Source: Arthrobacter sp. Soc17.1.1.1 (GTDB lineage Bacteria > Actinomycetota > Actinomycetes > Actinomycetales > Micrococcaceae). Taken from it: 64,000 bases of DNA. Shown in pieces: positions 1 to 12,124 of the stretch. A program made the position numbers and the translations under genes. The stretch spans positions 992,001-1,056,000 of the forward strand of contig NZ_JBAJII010000001.1 in NCBI RefSeq assembly GCF_036867195.1, read 5' to 3'. The first letter of the stretch is position 1. Each line of letters starts with the position of its first letter. The notes under the pieces are model-generated. The model was not told the DNA's origin, did no database searches, and was given only the letters and a program-made list of their open reading frames with translations.

Positions 1-2222
<2,222 letters not shown>

Positions 2223-2251
2223 ATTTGCACTCTGAGCACCTCAGTGCAAAT
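2223..2251. promoter_or_regulatory. Probable TetR operator (perfect inverted repeat)
   Basis: ATTTGCACT (2223-2231) and its exact reverse complement AGTGCAAAT (2243-2251) are separated by 11 bases and sit immediately upstream of tetR. Size, symmetry and position are those of a TetR-family operator; binding is inferred. Confidence 0.7.
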
Positions 2252-2264
2252 TCCGCGGAAGACA

Positions 2265-2306
2265 CAGGAGGGGTGCACCCGGGACGAACCGGGTGCACCC
2301 CTCCTG
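2265..2306 (-). terminator. Strong hairpin terminator after fumC
   Basis: Two perfect 18-bp arms (2265-2282 and 2289-2306) enclose the loop GACGAA. The hairpin begins about 20 bases past the fumC stop and lies before the tetR promoter. It has no U-tract, as is common in high-GC actinobacteria. Confidence 0.75.
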
Positions 2307-2326
2307 GGACAGGTCCTGCGGGCGCG

Positions 2327-3757
2327 TCAGGCCTGCGGCGGGCGCGTCATCGAGAGCACGTCGAGGGCGGAGTCCAGCTGCTCCTCGGTCAGTTCGCCAC
2401 GCTCCACGAAGCCGAGCGCGATCACGGCCTCACGCACCGTGAGCCCCTCGGCGACGGCCTTCTTCGCGATCTTGGCCGCGTTCTCGTAGCCGATGTGCTT
2501 GTTGAGCGGCGTGACGATCGAGGGGGAGGCCTCGGCGAGGAAGCGTGCGCGCTCGACGTTGGCGGTGATGCCGTCGATCATGCGGTCGGCGGAGACGCGC
2601 GTCGAGTTGCTGAGCAGGCGGATGGATTCGAGGACGTTGCGGGCGATCACGGGGATGCCGACGTTGAGCTCGAACGCGCCGTTGGTGCCGGACCAGGCCA
2701 CGGTGGCGTCGTTGCCGACCACCTGGGCGCAGACCATGATGACGGCCTCGGCGATGACGGGGTTGACCTTGCCCGGCATGATCGAGGACCCGGGCTGCAG
2801 GTCGGGGAGGGCGATCTCGCCCAGGCCCGTGTTGGGGCCGGAGCCGAGCCAGCGCAGGTCGTTGTGGATCTTGGTGAGCGAGACGGCGATGGTGCGGAGC
2901 ATCCCGGAGACCTCCACGAGGGAGTCGCGGTTCGCCTGGGCCTCGAAGTGGTCCCGTGCCTCCGTGAGGGGCAGTCCCGTGTCCTCGGCGAGGAGCTCGA
3001 TGACGCGGGCGGAGAAGCCGGCCGGGGTGTTGATGCCGGTCCCCACGGCGGTGCCGCCGAGGGGCACCTCCGCCACGCGCGCGAGGGATGCCTCGATGCG
3101 CTCGATCCCGTAGCGGACCTGGGCCGCGTAGCCGCCGAACTCCTGGCCGAGGGTCACCGGCGTGGCGTCCATGAGGTGGGTCCGGCCGGACTTCACCACG
3201 GTGCTGAACTCCTCGGCCTTGCGCTCGAGCGCCTCGGCGAGGTGCGCCAGCGACGGGATGAGGTCCTTCACGAGGGCGGAGGTCGCCGCGACGTGGACGG
3301 AGGTCGGGAAGACGTCGTTGGAGGACTGCGACGCGTTGACGTGGTCGTTGGGGTGCACCGTGGTGGTGCTGCCGGCCGCCTCGAGCGCCCTGCTCGCGAG
3401 GGTCGCGATGACCTCGTTGGCGTTCATGTTGGAGGACGTGCCGGATCCGGTCTGGTAGATGTCGACGGGGAAGTCGCCGTCGTACCGTCCCGACGCGACG
3501 TCCTCGGCCGCCGCCTCGATCGCCCGGGCACGCTCCGCGTCGAGCACGCCGAGTTCCGCGTTGGCCGTGGCAGCGGCCTTCTTGATGCGGGCGAGCGCCT
3601 CGATGTGCGCGCGCTCCAGGGTGGTGCCGGAGATCGGGAAGTTCTCGACGGCGCGCTGCGTCTGCGCACGGTACAGGGCGTCGACGGGGACCCGCACCTC
3701 GCCCATGGTGTCGTGTTCGATGCGGTATTCAGGGCCGGCTGCAGGCGTGGAAGTCAT
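2327..3757 (-). CDS. fumC: Fumarate hydratase, class II
   Basis: Interconverts fumarate and L-malate in the TCA cycle (cytosolic, iron-independent, normally a tetramer). 476 residues, the usual class II length. The lyase-superfamily signature [11 protein letters not shown] is at residues 323-333. The substrate motif [10 protein letters not shown] lies near 103-112 and the conserved [10 protein letters not shown] near 191-200 contains the active-site histidine. ATG at 3757 is chosen because the family starts a few residues before [14 protein letters not shown] and a GA-rich ribosome-binding site (AAGGCGAG) precedes it. It lies 16 bases downstream of the carbonic anhydrase gene and is probably co-transcribed with it. 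Confidence 0.97.
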   Translation of the reverse strand: MTSTPAAGPEYRIEHDTMGEVRVPVDALYRAQTQRAVENFPISGTTLERAHIEALARIKKAAATANAELGVLDAERARAIEAAAEDVASGRYDGDFPVDIYQTGSGTSSNMNANEVIATLASRALEAAGSTTTVHPNDHVNASQSSNDVFPTSVHVAATSALVKDLIPSLAHLAEALERKAEEFSTVVKSGRTHLMDATPVTLGQEFGGYAAQVRYGIERIEASLARVAEVPLGGTAVGTGINTPAGFSARVIELLAEDTGLPLTEARDHFEAQANRDSLVEVSGMLRTIAVSLTKIHNDLRWLGSGPNTGLGEIALPDLQPGSSIMPGKVNPVIAEAVIMVCAQVVGNDATVAWSGTNGAFELNVGIPVIARNVLESIRLLSNSTRVSADRMIDGITANVERARFLAEASPSIVTPLNKHIGYENAAKIAKKAVAEGLTVREAVIALGFVERGELTEEQLDSALDVLSMTRPPQA

Positions 3758-3773
3758 GCGGCAATTCTCGCCT

Positions 3774-4394
3774 TCAGTCCTTCGGCGTGCCAAATCCCGA
3801 CACGAGCACGGCCCTGCCCTCGTCCAGGCGGTAGGAGACGCCGATGACGGCGGTGTGCCCGGCGGCCACCGCGTCCGCGATGACGCGGGAACTGTCCACC
3901 AGCCGGTGCGCCGTCTGCCGGGTGTGCTCGACGACGGTCGCGTTCACCTCGGTGACGCCGGCCCGGCGTGCCGTGAGGACCGACGGCGTGATGCGCTCCA
4001 CGAGGTCGCGGATGAACCCGACCGGCATGTCCCCGGTCTCGACGGCGTTCATGGTCGCCGTGACCGCGCCGCAGCTGTCATGACCGAGCACCACGATCAG
4101 CGGCACGCCCAGGACGCTGACGCTGTACTCGAGCGAGCCGAGGACGGCGTCGTCGATCACCTGGCCGGCGGTCCGCACCACGAAGACGTCCCCGAGGCCG
4201 AGGTCGAAGATGATCTCCGCCGCCAGGCGCGAGTCCGAGCAGCCGAAGATGACGGCGAACGGGTGCTGGTCGTTCACGAGGGCGGTGCGGCGGGAGGCGT
4301 CCTGGTTGGGGTGGGAGACGTCGGAGGCGACGAACCGCGCGTTGCCCTCCTGGAGGCGGAGCCACGCGTCGGCCGGGGTCAGTTGCTGGGTCAC
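3774..4394 (-). CDS. Beta-class carbonic anhydrase
   Basis: Hydrates CO2 to bicarbonate using a catalytic zinc. With a GTG start at 4394 the protein has 206 residues. Zinc-ligand motifs are CSDSR (Cys52, Asp54, Arg56) and GHDSCGA (His105, Cys108), the standard beta-class set. The start is chosen because a TACAGT -10 box ends seven bases upstream, the arrangement of leaderless transcripts; a GTG nine bases further upstream (4403) is also in frame. It is first in an operon with fumC; bicarbonate supply for anaplerotic carboxylation is a plausible link, inferred only. Confidence 0.93.
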   Translation of the reverse strand: MTQQLTPADAWLRLQEGNARFVASDVSHPNQDASRRTALVNDQHPFAVIFGCSDSRLAAEIIFDLGLGDVFVVRTAGQVIDDAVLGSLEYSVSVLGVPLIVVLGHDSCGAVTATMNAVETGDMPVGFIRDLVERITPSVLTARRAGVTEVNATVVEHTRQTAHRLVDSSRVIADAVAAGHTAVIGVSYRLDEGRAVLVSGFGTPKD

Positions 4395-4401
4395 GCCGCC
4401 C

Positions 4402-4407
4402 ACTGTA
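4402..4407 (-). promoter_or_regulatory. Leaderless -10 box of the carbonic anhydrase gene
   Basis: TACAGT on the reverse strand, seven bases before the GTG at 4394; transcription would start at or next to the start codon. Confidence 0.55.
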
Positions 4408-4434
4408 CTGGTCCGGCCGGCCCTGCGGTGGACC

Positions 4435-5100
4435 TCAGGCGCCGTCGGTGCCGGCCGATGCGAGGCGCTCGGCCTCCTCCGCCGCGTTCTGCCGGACGTC
4501 CTCGACGACGGCGGTCCCCGCGGTGTCGAACTCGGAGAGCGTCGCCTCCCCGTTCAGGATCACCGTGGCGCCGTCGACGTCGGCGGTGAGCACGGTGTCG
4601 CCGTCCGGCGCGTCGAGCAGCTCCCACTCGAGGCCGCCGATGGTGCGGGTGCCGGAGACCTGCGCGTCACCGATCCGCTGGGCCACCCAGGTGGGGTTGG
4701 CGTCGTCAGTCTGGGTGAGCTGGATGAAACCGGTGTCCGCGGTCAGGAACCCGACCTCCCAGAAGTCCACGCCGTCGCTGCGGCCGGTCACCCAGCGCGC
4801 GTAGTTCGAGGACCAGCCCTCGGGCAGGGTCGGTGAGGCGGGGAGGTAGCCGGCGTCGCCGGCCGCCTGGCGTGCGACGGTCGAGACGTCGATGTCCCGC
4901 CGGTACGTCTCGGCCGTGTACGTGGGGTTCAGGAAGTAGACGGGGAGCACGACGGCGATCGTCGCGCCCGTGGCGATGAGCATGCCGCGCGCTGTCGCGC
5001 TGGCACGCTTCGCCTGGTTGGGGGTGAGGCTGATGGGGGGCGCGTCGTCGTCCGGCTCAGCCTCGGGGCCGGGGGTCCGCTCGTCGCTCTGATCGCTCAC
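4435..5100 (-). CDS. DUF4245 domain-containing membrane protein
   Basis: 221 residues. An acidic disordered N-terminus (about 1-30) is followed by one transmembrane helix (GMLIATGATIAVVLPVYFL, about 39-57). The extracytoplasmic domain contains the family's DAGYLPASPTLPEGWSSNYARW-type region, split here by a short variable stretch. DUF4245 proteins are found in actinobacteria beside glpX, as here (divergent, 166 bp apart). No biochemical role is established. The start is GTG at 5100. A GGAGGG stretch lies directly before it at poor Shine-Dalgarno spacing; GAAAAT six bases before the start suggests another leaderless start. Confidence 0.88.
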   Translation of the reverse strand: MSDQSDERTPGPEAEPDDDAPPISLTPNQAKRASATARGMLIATGATIAVVLPVYFLNPTYTAETYRRDIDVSTVARQAAGDAGYLPASPTLPEGWSSNYARWVTGRSDGVDFWEVGFLTADTGFIQLTQTDDANPTWVAQRIGDAQVSGTRTIGGLEWELLDAPDGDTVLTADVDGATVILNGEATLSEFDTAGTAVVEDVRQNAAEEAERLASAGTDGA

Positions 5101-5200
5101 CCCTCCATTTTCGCTGATGCGGGCCGTGCCGCCTAACCGGAGCGGCCCCTGCTGACCGGGACGTCGGCAGCATCACAGGAACCGCGGGGCGCGGCGCGCC

Positions 5201-5206
5201 TATGAT
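5201..5206 (+). promoter_or_regulatory. Likely -10 box of glpX
   Basis: TATGAT, about 60 bases upstream of the coding region; no convincing -35. Unlike many neighbours this transcript would carry a leader. Confidence 0.4.
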
Positions 5207-5266
5207 GGCAGCACGGCACCATCGGGCCCGCGGGGGACCCGACCACCTTCGACGATGAGGATCGAC

Positions 5267-6307
5267 GTGTCCCAGAACGCCAGCAACGCCCAGTACTCCA
5301 CCCTCTCACCGGCGCTCGCCGTCGGGGACGACGAACCGGACCGGAACCTCGCCCTCGAACTCGTCCGCGTCACGGAGGCCGCGGCGATCGCCGGCGGCCA
5401 CTGGGTGGGCTTCGGCGACAAGAACCTGGCCGACGGCGCCGCCGTGGACGCCATGCGCTCACTCCTGCAGACCGTCCACTTCAACGGCGTGGTGGTGATC
5501 GGCGAGGGCGAGAAGGACGAGGCGCCCATGCTCTTCAACGGCGAGCATGTGGGCGACGGCAGCGGCCCCGAGTGCGACGTCGCCGTCGACCCCATCGACG
5601 GCACCCGCCTGACGGCCCTGGGCATCAACAACGCCCTCGCCGTGCTCGCCGTCGCCGAGCGCGGCTCGATGTTCGACCCGTCCGCCGTCTTCTACATGGA
5701 GAAGCTCGTGACCGGCCCCGAGGCGGCGGACATGGTGGACCTGCGCCTGCCCGTGAAGCAGAACCTGCACCTCATCGCGAAGGCCAACGGCAAGAAGGTC
5801 AGCCAGCTCAACGTCATGATCCTCGACCGCGACCGGCACAAGCCCCTCGTCGAGGAGATCCGTGCCGCCGGGGCGCGCACCAAGTTCATCATGGACGGCG
5901 ACGTCGCCGGGGCGATCGCCGCGGCCCGCGAGGGCACCGACGTCGACGCCCTCATGGGGATCGGCGGGACCCCCGAGGGCATCGTGGCGGCCTGCGCCAT
6001 CAAGTCCCTCGGCGGTGTCATCCAGGGCCGCCTGTGGCCCACGAGCGACGAGGAGAAGCAGAAGGCCCTCGACGCCGGCCACGACCTCGACCGCGTGCTC
6101 TCGACCAACGACCTCGTCACGAGCGACAACTGCTACTTCGCGGCCACCGGCATCACCGACGGCGACCTGCTGCGCGGCGTGCGGTACAGCAAGGACAAGG
6201 TCCTCACGCAGTCCATGGTCATGCGCTCCAAGTCGGGCACCATCCGCGTGGTCGACGGCGAGCACCAGGCCCACAAGTGGGAGACCTACGCCCGCGTCAA
6301 GGACTAG
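5267..6307 (+). CDS. glpX: Fructose-1,6-bisphosphatase, class II
   Basis: Hydrolyses fructose-1,6-bisphosphate to fructose-6-phosphate in gluconeogenesis. The actinobacterial enzyme is GlpX-type. Motifs are GGHWVGFGDKNLADGAAVDAM near the N-terminus, the metal-binding DPIDGTRL, and GIGGTPEGIVAACAI near the middle. Length is 346 residues from GTG at 5267, preferred because GAGG lies six bases upstream. An in-frame ATG at 5255 (350 residues) has no ribosome-binding site. Divergent from the DUF4245 gene, the usual arrangement. Confidence 0.96.
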   Translation: MSQNASNAQYSTLSPALAVGDDEPDRNLALELVRVTEAAAIAGGHWVGFGDKNLADGAAVDAMRSLLQTVHFNGVVVIGEGEKDEAPMLFNGEHVGDGSGPECDVAVDPIDGTRLTALGINNALAVLAVAERGSMFDPSAVFYMEKLVTGPEAADMVDLRLPVKQNLHLIAKANGKKVSQLNVMILDRDRHKPLVEEIRAAGARTKFIMDGDVAGAIAAAREGTDVDALMGIGGTPEGIVAACAIKSLGGVIQGRLWPTSDEEKQKALDAGHDLDRVLSTNDLVTSDNCYFAATGITDGDLLRGVRYSKDKVLTQSMVMRSKSGTIRVVDGEHQAHKWETYARVKD

Positions 6308-6319
6308 GGCGCCGGCCCC

Positions 6320-6325
6320 TATAGG
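6320..6325 (+). promoter_or_regulatory. Leaderless -10 box of the FemAB-like gene
   Basis: TATAGG eight bases before the ATG at 6334. The same CTATAGGGTGG context recurs before the SpoIIM gene at 25050. Confidence 0.5.
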
Positions 6326-6333
6326 GTGGTCGG

Positions 6334-7368
6334 ATGAGTCTTTCCGTGTCGCCCTGTTCCGACCGCGCCCGGTGGGACACCACCGTCGACGAGCTGGGCG
6401 GGCATCCCCAGCAGCTGTGGGGGTGGGGGCAGACGAAGGCGGCGCACGGCTGGAGCGCCGACCGCGTGCTCGTCGCCGAGGACGGCGTCGTGGTGGGCGC
6501 GGCCCAGCTCGTGGTGCGGTCCCTCCCGCTGCCGCTGCGGAGCCTCGCGTACATCCCGCGCGGACCCCAGGCCGCGAAGGGCCGGGAGATCGAGGTCCTC
6601 GCGGCGATCGCCGGGTACGTCCGCGAGGCCCACGGCTCGGTGGCGCTCTCGATCGAACCCGACTGGGACGACGCCGACGACGCCGTGGCCGCGCTGCCGG
6701 CCGCGGGCTGGAGGCGGAGCACCAACACCATCCTCATCGGGCGGACCCTCATCCTGGACCTGCGCCGCACGGAGGAGGAGCTGCTCGCCGACATGACGAA
6801 GAAGCACCGCCAGTACATCCGGAAGTCCGGCCGGGAGGATCTCTCGATCCGCCGCGTGCTGCGGAGCGAGATCCCCTCCTGCCTCGACGTGTACCGGCTG
6901 ACCGCCGAGCGCGCCGGGTTCGGGATCCACGAGGATTCCTACTACCTCGACATCTTCGACAACCTCGGCGACGCCTCGCCCGTCTACGCGGCGTTCCAGG
7001 GCGACGACGTGGTCGCCTTCCTGTGGATCTCCGCGACGGCCACGACCTCCTTCGAGCTCTACGGCGGCATGACCGAGGAGGGCGAACGGCTCCGCGCCAA
7101 CTACGCGCTCAAGTGGTTCGCCATCCAGGAGATGAAGGCGCGCGGGGTGGCCCGCTACGACTTCAACGGCCTCCTCAACGACGGCGTCTCCCGGTTCAAG
7201 ATGGGCTGGGCACAGCACGAGGACCAGCTCGCCGGCACCTGGGACCTGCCGCTGTCCCCGTTCTACCCGGTGTTCAGCCGCGCCCTGCCCCTCGCCAAGC
7301 GCGGCATGCAGCTCGCGCGGCGGCAGGCCGGGCGAGCGGTCGGCGCGGTGCGGCGGGTGCGCGGCTAG
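6334..7368 (+). CDS. FemAB/FmhB-like peptidoglycan bridge aminoacyltransferase
   Basis: 344 residues with the paired GNAT-fold pattern of the Fem family. The first half carries QLWGWGQTKAAHGW and AYIPRGPQ. The linker MTKKHRQYIRKSGRE matches the family's KxRxxIRKAxR-type element. The second half has SFELYGGMTEEG, then an ALKWFAIQEMKARGVARYDF region. Fem enzymes use aminoacyl-tRNA to add amino acids to the lipid II stem peptide. Arthrobacter-type bacteria have interpeptide bridges, so bridge synthesis is the likely role; the amino acid cannot be told from the sequence. Confidence 0.9.
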   Translation: MSLSVSPCSDRARWDTTVDELGGHPQQLWGWGQTKAAHGWSADRVLVAEDGVVVGAAQLVVRSLPLPLRSLAYIPRGPQAAKGREIEVLAAIAGYVREAHGSVALSIEPDWDDADDAVAALPAAGWRRSTNTILIGRTLILDLRRTEEELLADMTKKHRQYIRKSGREDLSIRRVLRSEIPSCLDVYRLTAERAGFGIHEDSYYLDIFDNLGDASPVYAAFQGDDVVAFLWISATATTSFELYGGMTEEGERLRANYALKWFAIQEMKARGVARYDFNGLLNDGVSRFKMGWAQHEDQLAGTWDLPLSPFYPVFSRALPLAKRGMQLARRQAGRAVGAVRRVRG

Positions 7369-7377
7369 CACCGCGCA

Positions 7378-7399
7378 CCGGAGGCGCCGGCGCCTCCGG
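7378..7399. terminator. Bidirectional hairpin between convergent femAB-like and manA genes
   Basis: A perfect 22-bp palindrome centred between 7388 and 7389, made of GGAGGCGCC and its complement, placed 9 bases after one stop and 9 before the other. Confidence 0.65.
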
Positions 7400-7408
7400 C
7401 GCCCGCTC

Positions 7409-8758
7409 CTAGAGCGACGGCATCGCCCCGCCGACCGTGACGGCGAACGCCAGCACGGGGCCGTCCGTCGCCCCGTGCCCGTCGGCTGCCGGGCGGACGA
7501 CGAGCGGGGCCTCCGAGGCGGCCACGAAGGCGCTGCCGCCGCGCGGCACCAGAAGCGTGGAGTTCGGGGTGTCGAGCAGGATCGGTCCGCTGACGGCCAG
7601 GACCACCACGGGCCCGTTCTGCACCACCGGGACGTGTGCCGGTGTGAGGCTCTCGCGCGCGGGCAGGGGCCCGCGCGGGTCGTCGTCCCCGCCGGCGCTC
7701 TCGCCCGGCTCGCCCGCGGGACCCGCCGCGGGGTCGGCGAGCTCGATGCGCTGGAGCTGGAACTCGTCGAACGGCGGCCGGTAGAGCTCCTGGTCGAGGA
7801 GCGTGGCGTCGGGCGTCAGTGCCGGGGGAGCGAGTGGTTCGAAGACCACGGTGGCGAGCAGCTCCGCGGTGTCCACGTGCTTGGGCGTGAGGCCTCCCCG
7901 CAGGACGTTGTCGGAGGACGCCATGACCTCGATGCCGAGCCCGCTCAGGTAGGCGTGGATGTTCCCGGCCGGCAGGTACAGGGCCTCCCCGGGGCGCAGC
8001 GACACACGGTTGAGCAGCAGGGCCACGAGGACGCCGGGATCTCCGGGGTACTGGCCCGCGAGCTCGGCGATGGTGGCGAGGTCGCCGGCGACGGCGTCGC
8101 CGGATCCCGTCCCGGCGCGCCGCGCTGAGGCCTCGACCTCGTCGACGACCTCGCGCGGGGCCTCGAGCAGCAGCGTGAACGACGACCGCAGGGCCGTGTC
8201 GTCCCCCGAGGCGAGGTGCGCCGCGACGTCCTCGAGCAGGGCGTGGGCCGGGGAGCCGGGCGGCACGGCGGCGGCGAGCACCGTGAAGACCCCGGCGGCC
8301 TCGGGCAGGGGCCGGAAGCCGCAGAGGGCCTCGAACGGCGTCAGGGCGTAGATCATCTCCGGCTTGTGGTTCCGGTCCCGGTAGTTGCGGTGCGCTGCGT
8401 CCCCGGGCACTCCGGCGGCCTCCTCGGCGTCGAAGCCCGCGGCCGCCTGCTCCAGGCTCGGGTGCACCTGCAGGGACAGGGCGGAGCCGGCGGCGAGCAC
8501 CTTCAGCAGGAACGGCAGGCGGTTCCCGAACCGCTCCGCCACGGGCTCGCCCAGCAGGCTCGCCGGGTCCCGCCCGATGAGCTCGTGCAGGCTGTCCCGG
8601 GCGCCGTCGGGGTGGATAACGTACGACGGCGAGTCGGGGTGGGCCCCGATCCACAGTTCGGCCTCCGGGCCGCCGGAGGGCTCCCGGCCGAGCAGATCGG
8701 CGATGGCGCGTTCCGATCCCCACGCGTAGGGGCGGAGGGTGTTCTCGAGGAGGTACAT
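7409..8758 (-). CDS. manA: Mannose-6-phosphate isomerase, class I
   Basis: Interconverts fructose-6-phosphate and mannose-6-phosphate, feeding GDP-mannose and mannosylated envelope glycans. 449 residues. Zinc-site elements are LSLQVHPS (Gln97, His99), NHKPEMIYAL (Glu134), and the later LPAGNIHAYLSGLG histidine. ATG at 8758 gives the normal N-terminus MYLLENTLRPYAWGS. It is the last gene of the purK-purE-LCP-manA group, 47 bases after the LCP gene. In mycobacteria manA also lies near whiB2 and an LCP gene, so the neighbourhood is conserved. Confidence 0.96.
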   Translation of the reverse strand: MYLLENTLRPYAWGSERAIADLLGREPSGGPEAELWIGAHPDSPSYVIHPDGARDSLHELIGRDPASLLGEPVAERFGNRLPFLLKVLAAGSALSLQVHPSLEQAAAGFDAEEAAGVPGDAAHRNYRDRNHKPEMIYALTPFEALCGFRPLPEAAGVFTVLAAAVPPGSPAHALLEDVAAHLASGDDTALRSSFTLLLEAPREVVDEVEASARRAGTGSGDAVAGDLATIAELAGQYPGDPGVLVALLLNRVSLRPGEALYLPAGNIHAYLSGLGIEVMASSDNVLRGGLTPKHVDTAELLATVVFEPLAPPALTPDATLLDQELYRPPFDEFQLQRIELADPAAGPAGEPGESAGGDDDPRGPLPARESLTPAHVPVVQNGPVVVLAVSGPILLDTPNSTLLVPRGGSAFVAASEAPLVVRPAADGHGATDGPVLAFAVTVGGAMPSL

Positions 8759-8805
8759 CGTTCTCGGTCCTTCGGCTGGTCGGGGTGGTTCGGCCGCGGA
8801 GCGGG

Positions 8806-10395
8806 TCAGGCGGGGGAGCACTGCCCGTTGTCGGCCAGCAGATCGCCGAGGGTCGCGTCGTCGCCGATGGTGGCGAGCTCCTGCAGGTACTCCTCGGTGA
8901 TGCCGTCGTCCGTGGTCTGGGCCGGGACCTGGGCCGGGACCTGCACGGGGGAGACCATGCCCGCGCGTTCGAGCTGCAGCGGGGCGTCGGCCGCGGGAGC
9001 GGCACCGTCCGCGAACATGCCCTGCACGCGCTCGTGGATGAGGTCGAAGTCCGGGTAGGTCGCGAAGTTCTCCGCGGGGGTGCCGAAGTCCGGGGGGCCG
9101 ATGGTCAGGCGGCGGGTCTCCTGTCCCTTCGCCTTGAGGCCGAGGTCCACGAAGCCGGCCAGCTGGTCCTGGGAGATGTCCGTCTCGACGATCTGCGTGC
9201 CCGCGGCGGCGATCGACTGGAAGCGCGTGAGCACGGTGGCGGGGTCGAGCTGCGCGATCATGGCCTGCTGGACGCACTGCTGGCGGGAGATGCGGTCATA
9301 ATCCGTCACGAACTCCCGCGACCTCGCGTACCAGAGGGCGTGGTACCCGTCGAGCGTCTGCACGCCCGGCTTGATCCAGCCGTCGGGCGGGTAGTGGCGG
9401 ATCGGGTCGGTGCCGGGGATCTCCGCGGCGGTGATCGGCACCCAGCCGCCGGCGTCGATCCTGATGCCGCCCATGGCGTCCACGAGCTGCTCGAAGCCGT
9501 TCATGTCGACGAGGAGGTAGGACTGCACCTCGATGCCGAGCACGCCGCTCGCGGCGTCCATCATGGCCTCGGCCCCGGGGTCCGCGGCGCCCGGGTACAG
9601 GTCCGGGTAGCTCTGCGTGACGTCCGTGTAGAGGCTGTTGATGATGCAGGGATCGCCGCAGTTGTAGCCGTCGGGGTAGACCTCCCAGAGCGGGGAGTCC
9701 TCGGAGAACTGGGCGTTCTGGAAGTTGCGGGGGATGCTGAACGTCACGGTGGCGCCGGTCTCGGCGTCCACGCTGATCACGGAGATGCTGTCCGGGCGCC
9801 GGCCCGTGCGGTCCTCGCCCGCGTCGCCGCCCATGAGCAGGAAGTTGTACCGGCCGTCCACGGGGTCGAACGCGGGGCCGGACTGGAAGATCGACCCCAC
9901 CGTCGACCGGCCGACGCCGAGCACGTAGGCGCCGTAGGCGAGCGACCCGCTGGTGAGGACCATGAGGAGCGCCAGGGCGCCGGCCACGAGGGGCCGCACG
10001 CGGCGCTCGAGCAGGGGCATCCGGATGAGCCGCAGCGTGTTGACGAACAGCAGCGCCCAGCCGAGGGCGACCGCCAGGAGCGCGACGATCAACGCGAGGG
10101 ACCACCAGCGGTGGGTGACGAGGCCCACCGCGAGGGTGCGGTCCGTGAGGGTGAGGACGAGTCCGAGGACGATCAGCGCCCAGCACGTGAACGTGGCCCT
10201 GAGGGCCCGGCGGCCCAGCCGCCGGTCGCCGGCGACGACCTGCGCGGAACCGGGCAGCACGAGGGTCAGGGCGAGCAGGACGAACGCACGCTTCGTGCGG
10301 ACCTCGGGCGGCGCCCCCTCCGGGTAGCGGACGGGATTGGTGAGTCCGGCGGAGCCGGTGGTGTCCGTGCTGCTCACGCGGGTGCCGGTGATCAC
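8806..10395 (-). CDS. LytR-CpsA-Psr (LCP) family cell-wall glycopolymer ligase
   Basis: Membrane enzyme that transfers glycopolymers (teichoic-acid-like or arabinogalactan-like) from a lipid carrier to peptidoglycan. About 529 residues. The cytoplasmic N-terminus is followed by four or so hydrophobic helices (for example [17 protein letters not shown] and [15 protein letters not shown]), then the extracellular LCP domain starting at [20 protein letters not shown] with the downstream SIPRNFQN. The four-helix prelude is longer than the single anchor of many LCPs. The start is taken as GTG at 10395, overlapping the purE stop (GTGA); GTG at 10377 is an alternative. Confidence 0.93.
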   Translation of the reverse strand: MITGTRVSSTDTTGSAGLTNPVRYPEGAPPEVRTKRAFVLLALTLVLPGSAQVVAGDRRLGRRALRATFTCWALIVLGLVLTLTDRTLAVGLVTHRWWSLALIVALLAVALGWALLFVNTLRLIRMPLLERRVRPLVAGALALLMVLTSGSLAYGAYVLGVGRSTVGSIFQSGPAFDPVDGRYNFLLMGGDAGEDRTGRRPDSISVISVDAETGATVTFSIPRNFQNAQFSEDSPLWEVYPDGYNCGDPCIINSLYTDVTQSYPDLYPGAADPGAEAMMDAASGVLGIEVQSYLLVDMNGFEQLVDAMGGIRIDAGGWVPITAAEIPGTDPIRHYPPDGWIKPGVQTLDGYHALWYARSREFVTDYDRISRQQCVQQAMIAQLDPATVLTRFQSIAAAGTQIVETDISQDQLAGFVDLGLKAKGQETRRLTIGPPDFGTPAENFATYPDFDLIHERVQGMFADGAAPAADAPLQLERAGMVSPVQVPAQVPAQTTDDGITEEYLQELATIGDDATLGDLLADNGQCSPA

Positions 10396-10922
10396 TCGTC
10401 GTCCGCCGTGGAGGCCGCGATGCGGGAGCGCAGGGCGGCGCCCTTCTCCTCCGCGGTCGTCCGCAGGGCGCCGGCGAACTCGACGAGCTGCGCGCGGAGC
10501 GCCGCGGCGTGGTCGCCGGACCCGGCGGCCAGGATGCGGACGGCGAGCAGCCCGGCGTTGCGGGCGCCCCCGATCGACACCGTGGCCACGGGCACGCCGG
10601 CGGGCATCTGGACGATCGACAGCAGGGAGTCCATGCCGTCGAGGTAGCGCAGGGGCACGGGCACACCGATCACGGGCAGCGGCGTCACGGAGGCGAGCAT
10701 CCCGGGGAGGTGCGCCGCACCGCCGGCGCCGGCGATGAGGACGCGCAGGCCCCGGTCGGCAGCCGTCCGCCCGTACTCGATCATGGCGTCGGGCATGCGG
10801 TGGGCGGAGACGACGTCGGCCTCGTAGGGGATCGAGAACTCGGCCAGCGCGGCCGCTGCGGCCTCCATCACGGGCCAGTCCGAGTCCGACCCCATCACGA
10901 GGCCTACCTGGGCGTTCGTCAC
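10392..10922 (-). CDS. purE: N5-carboxyaminoimidazole ribonucleotide mutase (PurE)
   Basis: De novo purine synthesis: converts N5-CAIR, made by PurK, into CAIR. 176 residues. Class I PurE motifs are [14 protein letters not shown] (residues 6-19), VSAHRMPD with the catalytic histidine, [11 protein letters not shown], and [22 protein letters not shown]. Its ATG overlaps the purK stop (ATGA) and its stop overlaps the LCP start, so the three genes are read as a coupled operon. Confidence 0.97.
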   Translation of the reverse strand: MTNAQVGLVMGSDSDWPVMEAAAAALAEFSIPYEADVVSAHRMPDAMIEYGRTAADRGLRVLIAGAGGAAHLPGMLASVTPLPVIGVPVPLRYLDGMDSLLSIVQMPAGVPVATVSIGGARNAGLLAVRILAAGSGDHAAALRAQLVEFAGALRTTAEEKGAALRSRIAASTADDE

Positions 10923-12112
10923 TGCATTCCCTTCGGTGGAGTGTTCTCGGAGGAGGGCGGCTCCGTGCCGTCGCGGAGGATCGCGGCAACCCTCGAGGCC
11001 CTCGCGCGCACGGCGTCGAGCGGCTCCCCGGGAGCCGCCAGCGCGTTCACATGACCGATCTTGCGGCCGGGACGTACGCCCTTGCCGTAGAAGTGCACCT
11101 TAGCGGACGGACCTGAGGACAGGGCCGACGGGTAGGCCGAGTAGATGTCGGTGTTGGAACCGCCGAGCACGTTCTTCATGACCGCGTGCTCGGCGAGGGC
11201 GTGCGTGGCACCGAGCGGGAGGTCGAGCACCGCCCGCAGGTGCTGCTCGAACTGGCCCGTGGCGGCGCCGTCCATGGTCCAGTGCCCCGAGTTGTGCGGG
11301 CGCATGGCGAGCTCGTTGATCAGGTAGCCGGCTCCGGTGCCGGGGGTCTCGAAGAGCTCCACCGCCATCACGCCCGTGGCTCCCAGGCGTTCGGCGAGAC
11401 GCAGCGCGGCTGCCGTGACGGCGTCGGCGACTGCGCGGGGGAGCTCGGGGGCGGGCGCGAGGACCTCGTCGCACACGCTGTCCACCTGGATGGATTCGAC
11501 GACCGGCCACGTCACGGCGTCGCCGGACGGGCGCCGCGCCACGAGCACGGAGAGTTCACGGCTGAAGGGCACGAACTGCTCGACGAGGAGCTCGCCGCCG
11601 GTGAACCACGACGCGGCGGCCGCGAGGCTCCCGGCGTCGCGCACCACGAGCACGCCCTTGCCGTCGTACCCGCCGCGCGGCGTCTTCAGGACCACGGGCC
11701 ACCCCGCCGCAGCCGCGAAGGCCTCGACGTCGCCGGCCGTTCGGACGGCCCGCCAGGCGGGGTTCGGCAGGCCGAGGTCCTCGACCGCCTGCCGCATCAC
11801 GAGTTTGTCCTGGGCATGGCGGAGGGCGGACGGCGCCGGGTGGAGGGCGACGCCGTCGCGGGCGAGTTCCTCCAGCAGTTCGCCGGGCACGTGCTCGTGG
11901 TCGAAGGTCACCACGTCCACGCCCGCGGCGAAGGCGCGCAGCGTGCCGAGGTTCCGGTAGTCGCCGACCTCGGCGTGGGCCACGGCGGCCACCGCGGAGA
12001 CGTCCGGCCCCTCGGCCAGGACACGGAGTTGGAGGCCGAGCTCGACGGCGGGACCGGCCATCATCCGGGCCAGCTGGCCGCCGCCGATCACGCCTATCAC
12101 GGGAAAAGTCAC
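10919..12112 (-). CDS. purK: N5-carboxyaminoimidazole ribonucleotide synthase (PurK)
   Basis: ATP-grasp enzyme that carboxylates AIR with bicarbonate to give N5-CAIR for PurE. 397 residues from the GTG at 12112. It has the N-terminal [13 protein letters not shown] motif, the ATP-grasp GYDGKGV and [16 protein letters not shown] segments, and [14 protein letters not shown] near the C-terminus. The start is set by the family N-terminus and by a TACGCT box six bases upstream (leaderless arrangement). First gene of the purK-purE-LCP-manA operon. Confidence 0.97.
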   Translation of the reverse strand: MTFPVIGVIGGGQLARMMAGPAVELGLQLRVLAEGPDVSAVAAVAHAEVGDYRNLGTLRAFAAGVDVVTFDHEHVPGELLEELARDGVALHPAPSALRHAQDKLVMRQAVEDLGLPNPAWRAVRTAGDVEAFAAAAGWPVVLKTPRGGYDGKGVLVVRDAGSLAAAASWFTGGELLVEQFVPFSRELSVLVARRPSGDAVTWPVVESIQVDSVCDEVLAPAPELPRAVADAVTAAALRLAERLGATGVMAVELFETPGTGAGYLINELAMRPHNSGHWTMDGAATGQFEQHLRAVLDLPLGATHALAEHAVMKNVLGGSNTDIYSAYPSALSSGPSAKVHFYGKGVRPGRKIGHVNALAAPGEPLDAVRARASRVAAILRDGTEPPSSENTPPKGMQ

Positions 12113-12118
12113 CGTTAC

Positions 12119-12124
12119 AGCGTA
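12119..12124 (-). promoter_or_regulatory. Leaderless -10 box of the purK operon
   Basis: TACGCT on the reverse strand, six bases before the purK GTG. Confidence 0.5.
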
